A stretch of 64,000 nt of DNA from Lasioglossum baleicum (Eukaryota; Arthropoda; Insecta; Hymenoptera; Halictidae): NCBI RefSeq assembly GCF_051020765.1, contig NC_134944.1, positions 3,720,001 to 3,784,000 of the forward strand, in the 5' to 3' direction. The position numbers were made by a program, and so were the translations under genes. The notes under the pieces were generated by a model. The model was given only the letters and a program-made list of their open reading frames with translations. It ran no database searches and was not told the DNA's origin. The stretch's first letter is position 1. Each line of letters opens with the position of its first letter. Shown piece by piece: positions 1 to 11,000 of the stretch.

Positions 1-571
1 GTCTTAATTAGGAAACATATTCCCCCCGAGGGTAATCCAGCTGCGTGAAATCACTCGGAAGGAATTTTTCCAGCGAGTAGAGAGTCTGGCTCCCGGCGCG
101 GCGGTTGTCTCCAATCGATCAAAATCAGAATTCCCCTCCGGGAAAAGTTTCTTGCCGTTCTGAAACGAGCCACGAATTCGTCGAACCCGATCGCATTATA
201 CATACTCGCCAATCAATCTCACGTACACGTTCTCGGCCGCGGGCGCCCACGCACTAACCCACCCAAACCACCCGTATAAACTCCGAGCAACACACAGACA
301 CACACACAGAGCTTTGGACGAAAGAAGTTTTCCCATCGATCCGTCGTATTAACAAAGTTCCGCCGGTAGCCGGAGCGGCGCGCCATAATCGCCGGGAACG
401 TTTATTCGACGTCCTACCAGAAAACACGCGGCGGAAACTTTTATTGGAAGACGACCAAAAGTTTTTCCTGTTTGCGGGGGTGGTTTTGCGAGGGGTCTTC
501 CTGCCCGCGATCATTAGTCCGGCCGAGAGAAGAGACCGAGGAGGAGAGTGCTCCGGGCGACAGAGATCACT

Positions 572-1002
572 ATGATTTACGAGGATCACGGAGCAAAATC
601 GTTTACTGAAGCATTTGTGGCATTTTTCCGGTCAAAACGAGTCCAAACACGACGCGGTCTGCTAAATAATTAAATTTAATGTCTGCAACGAACATTTCTG
701 ATTGAAATGGTTTTTACGCTATGGTTTACGATGATAAAATCATTTACCGACGCATGCGTGGCATTTTTCCGGTTAAAACGAGTCCAAACACGACGCGGTT
801 TGCTAAATAATTAAATTTAATATTTGCAACGAACATTTATGATTGAAAACACTTCTTACGCGCTATGTATTTACGAGGAAAAAATTATTCACCAACGCAT
901 TCATGACATTTTTCCGGTTGAAACGAGTCCAAAGACGACGCAGTTTGCTTCGTAATTAAAATGAATGTTTCAAATGAACATTTCTGACCGAGAACAGTTC
1001 TT
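572..1002. repeat. Three diverged tandem copies of a ~140-bp unit
   Basis: The motifs GCATTTTTCCGGT, ACGAGTCCAAACACGACGC and GCAACGAACATTT recur in order three times, starting near 596, 732 and 880. Copy 3 is the most diverged. Confidence 0.85.
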
Positions 1003-2979
1003 ACAAAAATTACGTCAAGCTGAGGAGCAAAAGAGGAAGTCTGTTGCCACCCCTGCAAGAAGAAGAAGAGCTGAGAGGGTGGAATGATGTATCACCGCGT
1101 CGGCTAATCTCTCCGTCCGGATTTCATTACTAAATCCTATAACCGACCGAGCGAGATCGCGCCTGGGTTCTTTTTTCTTCTCCTTTTTCCTCGGCGCTCG
1201 TTTCTTCGCCTTTCTTCATCGAGCCGCTAATTAAACGGCTGTTATGCCGAGCGAGCTGTTATTCCAACCCCCGCTTATGGTTCCGGGGGGGTAGCGGCGG
1301 TGGAAACAATGGCCACGGCGACGGTGAATTGAAATTCGCCGAGTGTATTCTCGGTCCACCGGGCTTTTACGATTTAAGAACAATCTTGCTTACCTTCGGT
1401 TACCTACTTGGCAAGTTTTTAACTGCGCTCCGAGTGTCACCCGCCGCGATTGCTGGTTATTTACGGGGCTGCGCTCGCCGAGCGACTTCGGTTAATAGTT
1501 GCCGTATATCCACCGAGTGAAATACGGATCAGGTGTTTAATTGCTCTTCTTAATAACGCCGGCGTATAAATCGTTTTTAATCGGCCGCCGTAAACGGTCA
1601 ACGCTCTGCAGCGTGGATTAGAATTCGTTCTAGTACTCGGTGGTGCTAAAGGGATGCTGAATTATAATCGGCGAGGAAATGCTCGGATCTCAATGAATAT
1701 TAGGATTAAATAGCACATTTATTGCACATGTCGAACTTTCTTCTTGGGACTTATTTTATACGGTCTGCAATCGTGCTTGGTTAAATTATATTAATTATAA
1801 AAGTGGTCCAAGTCAGAATTAAAAAGCAAAAGAGTTTATCAGTTATTTCACATCACATTATTTCGAACTGAATGGATTCAATGTAATTTTTACGATATTG
1901 TCAGAAATGAACCGTTAGACATTGCTTGTTATTTGAACATTACATGGAATTCATTTAGCGTTAATATCATATTTCCCTTTAAATATCTCGAAACAAGAAG
2001 TATGTGGCTAGACAGATACACACCTGAATTGCAACAAACTGGACAGAAATACTGGGTTGAAAATAATATAACAGTATTCTTAAATTCGTTTGCATTTATC
2101 GTAGGCGGGACACTGTTTCCGAGCCGAACGTAGAGAAGGACAGCGCATGTAAACAGTGTCAGTGTAAATCTAGCCCGATCACGGCCGCGCTGATAATTCT
2201 CGGAAAATCAGCGGGGATAAAACGAGCCACCCAGTATATCGCCGGCGTCGCCAGTGTTTCTGCGGGGCTTTATGGGGCCGTTTTAACATCGACGCAAGCG
2301 TTCGCGCTCACGGGCGTCGCTTCGATTCCAATTTTCCGGTGATATAAAACGACGTAGCCCGAGAAAACGTCGCCGCCGCTATTTCTCTTCTCTCCCCGTT
2401 TCCCTCTTTTTCCCAGCCCACCCCCCAGCACGATTTCCCTCTTTTCCCTCTTTCTCGGGCATTTCAACGGCACGCGGAGAGGTAATACGTTCGCGTGCTG
2501 TGCAAACACACACCCCCGCCGAATCCGGGGGTGGGCTGTGGCAACGTTCGGCGAAGAGACGGCTGCGGGGACAACGGAGTTGAGGAAATAAAAAGAATAA
2601 TCCACCGGCGGGACGAGGGGAATCGAATGAATCTTTATCGTCGTCGCTGTTCCACAAATACGAATCTCAATAACGAAAGTCGATTTCATTTTTCCCCCCT
2701 TCTTTTCGGTTTTACTCGATCCGGCTAGGGGATGGGGGTGGAAGTTTTATATGTCACCGCTTGCCAAGGAACCCCTCCCCACGCTCCACAGTCGAGAAGC
2801 GAGACCCGATCGACGCCATTGATGGAAGTCCAACGGTTCGTTACTCGCATCTGAATTTACTCTCGCTTGGTCGATATGAAAGCGCAAATAACGTTTCCGG
2901 AATTTATTTCGCGATCCGCGGCCGGCTTTGTTGACTCCTGGTCACGGGACGCCACCCCTGTATGCGAATCGTGTATTAA

Positions 2980-3639
2980 CCCTTTGCACTCGGAGCTGTT
3001 TTCAGTCTGGGACACTGAAATTGCTCGCGATCCGTAGCATTTTGTACATACGGGAAAATTTCGTTACGAATGCTACGACTAGATTTTCAACGATTCACCT
3101 TTATTTTTTAGCCCTTTATAATGAAGTGACGACTTTGAGCAGACATTCAGAATTTCTACAAGTGGTGTAAAATTGCTACGTTTATTTTTTAACCATTTAT
3201 AATGAAATGACGACTCTGAGCAGCCATTAACAATTTTTACGAGTGGTGTAAAATTGCTAGATTTAGATTTTCAACGTTTCACAACTATTTTTCAGCCCTC
3301 TGCAATCGAACTACTTACACCTTTGTGCTTCCATTAAGAATTTTTATAACTGGTGTAAAATTGCTACGTTTAGATTTTCAACGATTTACCCCTATTTCTC
3401 AGCCCTCTGCAATAGCATGACACCTTTGAGCTTCCATTAAAAATTTTTACAAGTGGTATAAAATTGCCACATTTAATAATATGATATATATAACAATATA
3501 ATAATATATTTATTTATTTATTTACTTAATTTTATTTTTAAATAAATAAATAAAAGAATAGTAATATGAAAATTGTTTTAAATTATGGAAGGGTAGCTTT
3601 CAGTAACCCGTCAAGAGTCTCGCCATTAGAGTGCAAGGG
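2980..3639. mobile_element. piggyBac-type MITE, 660 bp, with internal tandem repeats
   Basis: It begins TTAA/CCCTTTGCACTCGGAG and ends AGAGTGCAAGGG, the same terminal repeats as the copies at 24156 and 49882. The interior is four ~115-bp tandem units (about 3075-3480) sharing TAGATTTTCAACG, AGCCCT and GTGGTGTAAAATTGC. The right flank has decayed from TTAA to TAGA. No transposase frame is present. Confidence 0.75.
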
Positions 3640-3948
3640 TAGATGTTGTGTATCCTTGGGGGTAGATTTTTTCTTGTATCGTGTAATTTTCTGCGATGAG
3701 CAAATTCCCCGTGATTCTATCGATCACGGCGTTGCGGTGGCGCCGCACGCCTCGCGACGACGCTGATACCCCCGAGAAAACAATTTCACAGGGATTGCAC
3801 CTCTATCCACCCTTTCGGGTCGAATACCTGCAGCTGCGCTTTTATCGTCTTCTCTCTACGAGCTTTTTCGTAACTTCGAGCCGGGTTTACCGATAAACTG
3901 TGCTACACGAAATTCTCCTCACTTCGGAAACTGCAAACGGTGCAAACA

Positions 3949-4340
3949 TTTTTCTACACGCCTTTCACAATTTTCCAGATGAACAAAGTACTTCGTACAT
4001 ACTCGTTCTTTATCAAGAGTTAATCACGGGCGATGTGAAAGCTAATCGACCACCAGCCACGTTGCAACAATCCGAAAATTAACATTTACCGTCCGCAGTC
4101 TCAATCACCCTTGACAGGGCTGGTTGTCAGGTATTGGGGATAGAATTTTTTCTACAGGCCTTTCAAATTTTCCAAATGAACAAAGTACCTCGTACTTGTT
4201 CTTTATCAAGGGTTAATCACGGGCGATGTGAAAGCTAATCGACCACCAGCCACGTTGCAACAATCCGAAAATTGACATTTACCGTCCGCAGTCTCAATCA
4301 CCGTCGACAGGGGCGGTTGTCAGGAATCGGGGGATAGGAT
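3949..4340. repeat. Direct tandem duplication, two ~195-bp copies
   Basis: TTTCTACA-GCCTTTCA-ATTTTCCA-ATGAACAAAGTAC (with gaps) through ATCGACCACCAGCCACG and CCGTCCGCAGTCTCAATCAC to GGTTGTCAGG occurs twice in a row with few differences. Confidence 0.9.
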
Positions 4341-4576
4341 AGTCCGCGAGATGTCCGAAAGAGGAACCAATCGGCCGGCTCGTGTCTTCTTATCGTGTCG
4401 GTGCGATCAATAAGTCCCGGGAGGAGGAAAGAATCCGCTCACGATTCGCTACCAGCGACGTCAACGCGACGACGGTAGTTTCGAGGGTGGTGGGGCATAG
4501 GGGAATAAAGACCGCGATGGTGGTGGCAGACGTATAGTTGATAAGGGTTAATTTCGTAGGAAGGAGCAGCAGTCAG

Positions 4577-4618
4577 GAGAGAGAGAGAGAGAGAGAGATG
4601 CGAACACACACACACACA
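4577..4618. repeat. GA then CA microsatellite
   Basis: (GA)n at 4577-4598 and (CA)n at 4604-4618, followed by a short CT run. Confidence 0.9.
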
Positions 4619-5047
4619 TTCTCTCTCTTGTGTGTCCGGCTGTGATTCTTGCGCCTGCCCCGAGTGATGTTCACCCCCGCCGACACTGTTTCCAGCCACC
4701 TCCGTTCAGACTCGTCCTCAACGAACGTCCTCTTATGGTCGCGCAAGCGCATTCTCGTCCGTTTCCTTTTAGTTCGCATCAGCGGCTCGACCACGTCGTA
4801 ACGTTCGCTCTCCAGACCCGTGGATATCTCGTTCTCATCCTCTTCGAGGCTCACTTCAACGTCTCTCAACGTGTCCCACCTCGGAAACAAGTCCCGAAGC
4901 CTCGCCATTCAGATCACTATAATTACGGTCATCGGCTGCTTCTCGCATCGACACCTGCTCTTCAGCCTCATCGCTCTATCGTTTCAGCATAGCGAAACAT
5001 GGGAACCATTTTCGGTCAGCCCTCCATTGAAAAGTCTTCTTTTCAAC

Positions 5048-5230
5048 CCTTTGGAAAATCAAAATATTTCTTTCAACCGAGATCATTTTTATTCTATGTA
5101 ATCTGTTTGATATTATGCGCATCAAATTTTGAACCCTCTTTTCTCGTACAACTGTTGAGCTTTTTATTTTTTTTTATAGAATACTGACGGATTTACTAAT
5201 GTCAACCCTTTGCACTCGGAGCTATTCTAA
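5048..5230. mobile_element. piggyBac-type MITE remnants, two fragments head to tail
   Basis: 5048-5200 matches the interior of the 24156 copy (GAGATCATTTTTATTCTATG, GTTGAGCTTTTTA, AGAATACTGACGGATTT), then a fresh left end TCAA/CCCTTTGCACTCGGAG starts at 5206. Neither fragment has both ends. Confidence 0.6.
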
Positions 5231-5322
5231 CTGGAAAATTAAACATCTCTTACTTGCTAGAATATTTCCATTCCCTATGATTTTTTTTAAATCGTGTGGG
5301 TATGAAATTGATACAATACATG

Positions 5323-5518
5323 GATGGATAAAGGTGTCAAGTAACAAATTGTTTTCTGCAAAAGAGTTTTTAATGAAATATAATAACGATGAAGAATTAA
5401 GATAATAACACAAATCAATTACAAATATATATAATTATCTTGATTCATCAAAAAAGGACAACATATTTTGTGAAAAACTCTTTTACAGAAAACAAACTTG
5501 ACACCTTTATCCCCATCC
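5323..5518. mobile_element. Inverted-repeat hairpin, ~48-bp arms
   Basis: GGATGGATAAAGGTGTCAAG ... TTTTCTGCAAAAGAGTTTTT at 5323-5372 is mirrored by AAAAACTCTTTTACAGAAAA ... CTTGACACCTTTATCCCCATCC at 5473-5518. Likely a small MITE; no clear target duplication. Confidence 0.6.
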
Positions 5519-7220
5519 ACCCCTTCAATTCTCCCCTTACAATTTACGATTAATAATATCCATAGTGAAGTATAAAAATTCCAAAATTTAATGGTTTTAA
5601 ATATTCACAAATTTAACCCTTCGCAGAGGAATTTAAATTGAAATTTCTTCCGACATAGAATATTTCCATTCCCTATGATTTTTCAAATTTCATTGATACA
5701 AAATTGGTACAATACCCCATACAATACCTAACCGTTTAGTAATTGATTAGACGCCGACATATTTAATAACGTAAACGATACTTTGGATAATGATACAGCA
5801 ATATTTAATCGTGTTAGACCGTCCACATCGTTCACAAGAAACTGCAGCGACATTTTATCAATAGCATTGTTGGAAAATCATGTAGAACGATGCAGTGAAT
5901 TTTTGCGAACGATCGGCCCACGCGTTCGCAGCGATCAAACTCCAAGTACCGTAACCGCGAGCCATATTCTCCCATTTCTTCGTCGTCGTCCGGTTTAACG
6001 AGGGTAACGTTTATGACGGCGGCCATTGACTGCAGATTTTTGGGGTAGTGGAGGGGGGATGCGAGTTTTACGCGTTCGAAGGAACTTCCCCCGGAAGTCG
6101 CAGAATGGTTGGAAGATTTTACTGGAAAATTCGGGTTAAACTATTGTCATTGCAGACAAGTTGCCTTGCTCCTGGGTGGATTCGTTATTATCTCATCCTC
6201 CCCCTTCTCTCTCTCTTTCTCTCTCACGTCTTTTCACCCACCCTCTCCAGCGTTCCCTTCATTTTCCATCTCCCACTTCCGAATTATCTTTCCCCATTGA
6301 AACTGTGGAGAATAATTATCCGCTGTAGGCTTACGGATAAAGGACCGCTCATTGAAAACCATCCCCTTTCTTGCTACCCTTTTACCATCTTGCTTTTTGT
6401 TATCCTCGTAAATCAAGGTAATCTCATAGTGCGAACGCCTGTTACGGTCGCTGCACCACCATTATTTTCAAGGTCTCTCGCGCGGTTTTAACCTACCCCT
6501 CGTATAAAACCATCACTGTTTGTTGAATTGTAAAAAACCCGCCGCGATAATACACGAAAATTGGTAGAAAAAATGTTGGGAGCACTGAATACATTACCCG
6601 TTTCATTTTTCTCGTGTTTCTTTTTTTTTAATCAAACAATGGGCATATCGAGTTGTTTTTATTCCCAACTATTTTTCATTCATGTACCAGACTGAGCTTC
6701 GGCGTAGCCGGTCCAAATTGATTGGCAAACACAGACGAAGTTACAAAAATAAAGCTCCACTTTGATGAGTAGACTGCGGATCTTTGTGTGGAATAAAAGT
6801 GTTCTGCATCTGTTGCAAAAATAGAAGCTGAACGGATAACTCTGTCTTCCTTTAATCATTTTATTTTCGACATTTGAGGATCTGTCTATTCACGCGATTC
6901 CAAGATGCAATTATGTACAGCGAAATACCCGCTCCGGAGTTAATTGCGTTAAGTCTGATAATTAGCGAATAACGGAGCATGAACAGACCCAGGAAACGGT
7001 CTCTAAATAGGGCTTAACCTTTAGGCGAGGCTTCGAATGAAACTCTCGTTCCTGAAGAACCTGAAAGCTGTTGGAATAATGAACAGAGTATCAAAATTAC
7101 AATTATCGAAATGGATCTTTTACTCTAATTTTCATATATTTGAAAATGTTCTGCTAGATTTCAGTAGTCGAGATGATAATCGAATTGTTTCGTTGATGTC
7201 CACGTTGTTTAATGTTGCAG

Positions 7221-7369
7221 ATGGCTTGAACAAAAAGAAGAAGAGAAAATTAGGCGGAATAGGAAGCATTTTTCCCGGGGTTTCCGTTTCGCAACTTATG
7301 GCGCAACGGGAAAGGGCTATTGTCGCAGCATCTGGAGTTCAAGGTTCATCGGTGCCAAATGGATCGCAG
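7221..7369 (+). CDS. MBD5: MBD5-like coding exon, basic segment
   Basis: Acceptor TTTAATGTTGCAG precedes it and donor CAG/GTAATG follows it. The first two bases complete a codon split by the upstream intron (phase 1). It encodes DGLNKKKKRKLGGIGSIF..., a lysine-rich nuclear-localisation-like stretch, then VSVSQLMAQRERAIVAASG. The open frame continues upstream to 7037, but that part reads like intron and precedes a good acceptor. It ends in phase 0, matching the next exon. Confidence 0.8.
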
Positions 7370-8002
7370 GTAATGCAATGACACTGTACATTAAACTTCA
7401 ACGAAACCTTGCCTCCCAGCGACTGAGAGAACGCTTTGCTGTAGATGTATTGTTAAACCCTTCGCATGAAAGGAGGGATTACACAAAAATATTACTTTTT
7501 ATATCTATGGTTGTCAGGAATAACGCATGTCACATAATTTCACTTTCGAGATATTGCTGTCTAATGTTTTTGATCACTGATGCATCGGCATAAGACAATG
7601 GTTAAATTGCATTATTTCTTTGAGCCTTTCGAATTTATTTTCATGACGTATAAACGTTTTTGAAATGACAACCACCGACAACCACGGATACATCATCCCC
7701 TAAGCACCTTACCTAACACGTGATGCATATTTTCGTTGCAGGTATGGCCGATCGCAATCCCGAATTTGCAAGTCCAGCAGAGCAATCAGCAGATCTGCCA
7801 CCAGACACTAAACTCGACCTCGCAAAACCAAGATGTGAACGGCTGTGCAACAAGAAATCCCCAGCAGAGGTTAGGTCAGCACAATATGTCGGGGATGCTA
7901 ATGGGTAACCCGCTGATCATGAATCAGCCAGCTGCAAATTTCAACAACATGACTCAACAACAGCAACAGCTGCTGCAACAACAGCATCAACAGCTGATAT
8001 TG

Positions 8003-8034
<32 letters not shown>

Positions 8035-11000
8035 GCAGCAACAACAGCAGCAGCAACAGCAACTAATGCAACAGCAGCAGCAGCAACAAACCCAACAACT
8101 ATTGCCGCACCATCAACAAATGCAGCATATGCAGATCTTACAGCAGCAAGAGCAACCCCAGCATCAGAACACAGTTGTGAATCAACTGACCCAACAGCAG
8201 GCTCCCCACTATCTGAATCAATTAAACCAGCAATCGTTGCACGTGATGCAGCAGCAGCAACAAGAGCACATAAATCAACAGCAGCAACAGCAACAACAAC
8301 AACAACAGCAGCAGCAGCTTCACATGCAACAGCAGCTGCAGAAGCACAAGATGCAGCAGCAGCAGCAGCAGCACTTGCCGCAGGAGGTCGACCAGCAATC
8401 GGGGAACTTTAATCCTCAGCACCCGTCTGAGAACTACGTGCATCACATGCAACCTGCGCAAGTGTCGTCTCAGCCCTCGCTGCATCCTCAACTGCATCAG
8501 CTGCACCCGCATCAGATGCAGCAGCAGTCGCAGCAGCATCAGCCTAATCAACACGTGATGCAATCCCAGCCAGCGGATCCCTTCCAGATGCAGATACAGC
8601 AGCTGCAGCAGCAGCAGCAACAACAAGTACCTCAGGTGTGCGTCCAGCCCCAGTATCCTAATCAGCAACTAAGCCACCACTCCATGGACGTGATGCAACA
8701 GCAGAACGCGGGTTCGGTGATGAACACGATGAACACCGCTGAGATTCAAATCAGGCATAACCGTACGCCATCCGTGACGGACGAGGACATGAACGCCAAA
8801 CAGATGCAGCAGCAGCAGCAGCAACAACAACAACAACAACAACAGCAGCAACAACAACAGCAACAGTTGTTGTTACAGAACCATCCAATGCAGCGGCATC
8901 ACGTTGTTCAGAACGGGAACATGTCGACGAACTCGCACGAGAACGTCCAGCGAATGTACGCTCAGAACCAGGTGCAATACCCAGCGAAGAACTTCGACGC
9001 GTCGAAGGGGAACGCAGCCGATGTGAAGCATCAGCAACAGCAGTACGTGCTGTCAAACGTGGCGGGAAGAAGCCCGAACACCAATCACGAAGCACAATCC
9101 GGTATGGGACCAAACGGGCAGCCCGGCAGCATGCATTTCACCTCTAGAACGCCACCGTGGCAGCAGAACCGACCAGCGGCTGGCACGCACCAACCTCCTC
9201 TGGTCACGGTGCAGAACATCACCTGTAACTCCTTCGACCGAGTCCCACCTCTGCATCATCACATTCCACAGGCGACTACTTGGACCGACGAGGTGGCGCG
9301 GAAGAAGGCGAAGCCTAGCAAGGTGGTGGTGAAGAAGCAACGCCAACAGCACAGCGTCAGCGAAGTCAGGAACAACAGTTTAGACCAATCCGCGGCGAGT
9401 CCGATCGACGAGTTCAACGACAAGGCGCACCAGAATAGCAATCAGATCGGCTCCACGGTGAACAGCAGCGGACCGTCGTTCTTGGAGGATCCTAGCGGCT
9501 ACCTGGCCCAGCAGACAGCGCTGTTGAACAGCACGATATCGCGGCAGACAGGGGTCAGTAGTTCGCAAGTGGGCCTGGTGGTGAACAACTCGAAGACGCC
9601 GCAGACGAGCCACAACTCTCACCTAGCGAACAACGCCTATCTTCCACAACCAAAGCCTTCCTCCAGTGTCAGCCCGACGAGCACGTCGACCTTCAACTCG
9701 GTGAAGAATCACGCTACCTCGCCGGTGGTCGTGCACAGCAGCATGACGCCCACGTCGAGCAACGGTGGACCCGATTCGGAGAGCAGTCCTTGCCAAGGTT
9801 GCGTGACCAGCGCCGATACACAGTCGTTCGTGCAGGACCAATACAAGCAGCAGATTCAACGCCAGTACCTGATGCACTCGGATCAACGCGAGGACCCCGT
9901 CACGTCGTCCACGCTCGGGGAACAGTATCAGAACAACCAGGCTGACTCGAGGCCCATCCAAGGCGGCACTGTGAGCACTAGTCATGGTTCCCCGATCGGT
10001 ACGAACAGTCCAGCGAACTCGGACACACCAGCCTCGTCCACGCCAGGAATCTCGCAGCCAGCCACACCGCAGAGTCTCATCTCGTCGCAACCTTCGACCC
10101 CGCACAGCTACTCGCAACCGCCCACACCTCATTCGCACGCCACCTCAGGCCAGGTGCCATCCCAACCGCTAACACCTCAGGCTCAGCAGCCGTCACAGTC
10201 TTCGATGAGCACCGGTGTCCAAGAGCAACGCTCCGAGACACCTTGCTCCGCGGCGAACAGCACCAGCGGGGTCACTGTTTGCAATTCCTCGATGCAGACG
10301 TCCTCGTCCATGACGGAAAACAACATGGTGCCCCAGGTGGTCAAGAGGCAGACCATCAGGCAGTCGTCGTTGGATGGCTACCAGCCGCATCCTCACACCG
10401 TCAACGCCGTCACCAGAGTACCCATGAGCCACTTTACAGGAACATCGTCAGTGATAACCACCATGGCCAGCGGACACACCGTCAGCAGCAACACCATCAC
10501 TTCTGTGCTCGCTGGGAGAGCTAATACCGCTACAGTTTCCATCAACACACCTTCCGGCATACCCAATCCCGCGATACCAGACATTCTCTCCAACAAACCG
10601 CAACATCAGACGTCCCCTACTTTAACAAATGTCCCAGTCACATCTGTGAACGCTCATACCTCCCTACCAAGCAGCCAACCGTCGATAGCGATTAGTGTGA
10701 CAAAGTCGCCGTTGGAGATGGTCCAAAGCGTCGTCAGCAGCATACAAGTACCTCAAGCTAGCACCAGTTCGCCGGTGCAGCCGCAGAATCAGCATCAGCA
10801 GCATCAAACGCAGCAGCACCCTCAGTCCAACGTTCAGGTCCACAATGTTCTCACTTCTGGCGGAATGCTGAAGCATCCTACGGGGTCCACGTTACCACCT
10901 GGTCATATCCTCGTGTCCAGTGGTGGCCAGTTGATCATGGCTAGCACTGGATCGGGTATCAATGGCGTGATGGCTCCACCGCCGCCGAAGATCATCTCGA

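Larger units (their letters stand above)
1..7220. other. Presumed intron or upstream DNA of the MBD5-like gene
   Basis: No exon recognised; the short open frames lack splice support or domain similarity. The stretch contains the local duplications at 572-1002 and 3949-4340, the piggyBac-type MITEs at 2980-3639 and 5048-5230, a hairpin at 5323-5518, and GA/CA microsatellites at 4577-4618. An MBD-encoding exon was looked for and not found. Confidence 0.5.

Noticed and set aside
7037..7220. ATG at 7037 as the protein start
   Set aside because: The stretch is AT-rich and sits directly before a strong acceptor; MBD5/6 proteins have an upstream MBD.
8222..8863. Minus-strand poly-leucine open frames
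   Set aside because: They are the complement of the CAG/CAA glutamine tracts of the giant MBD5-like exon.
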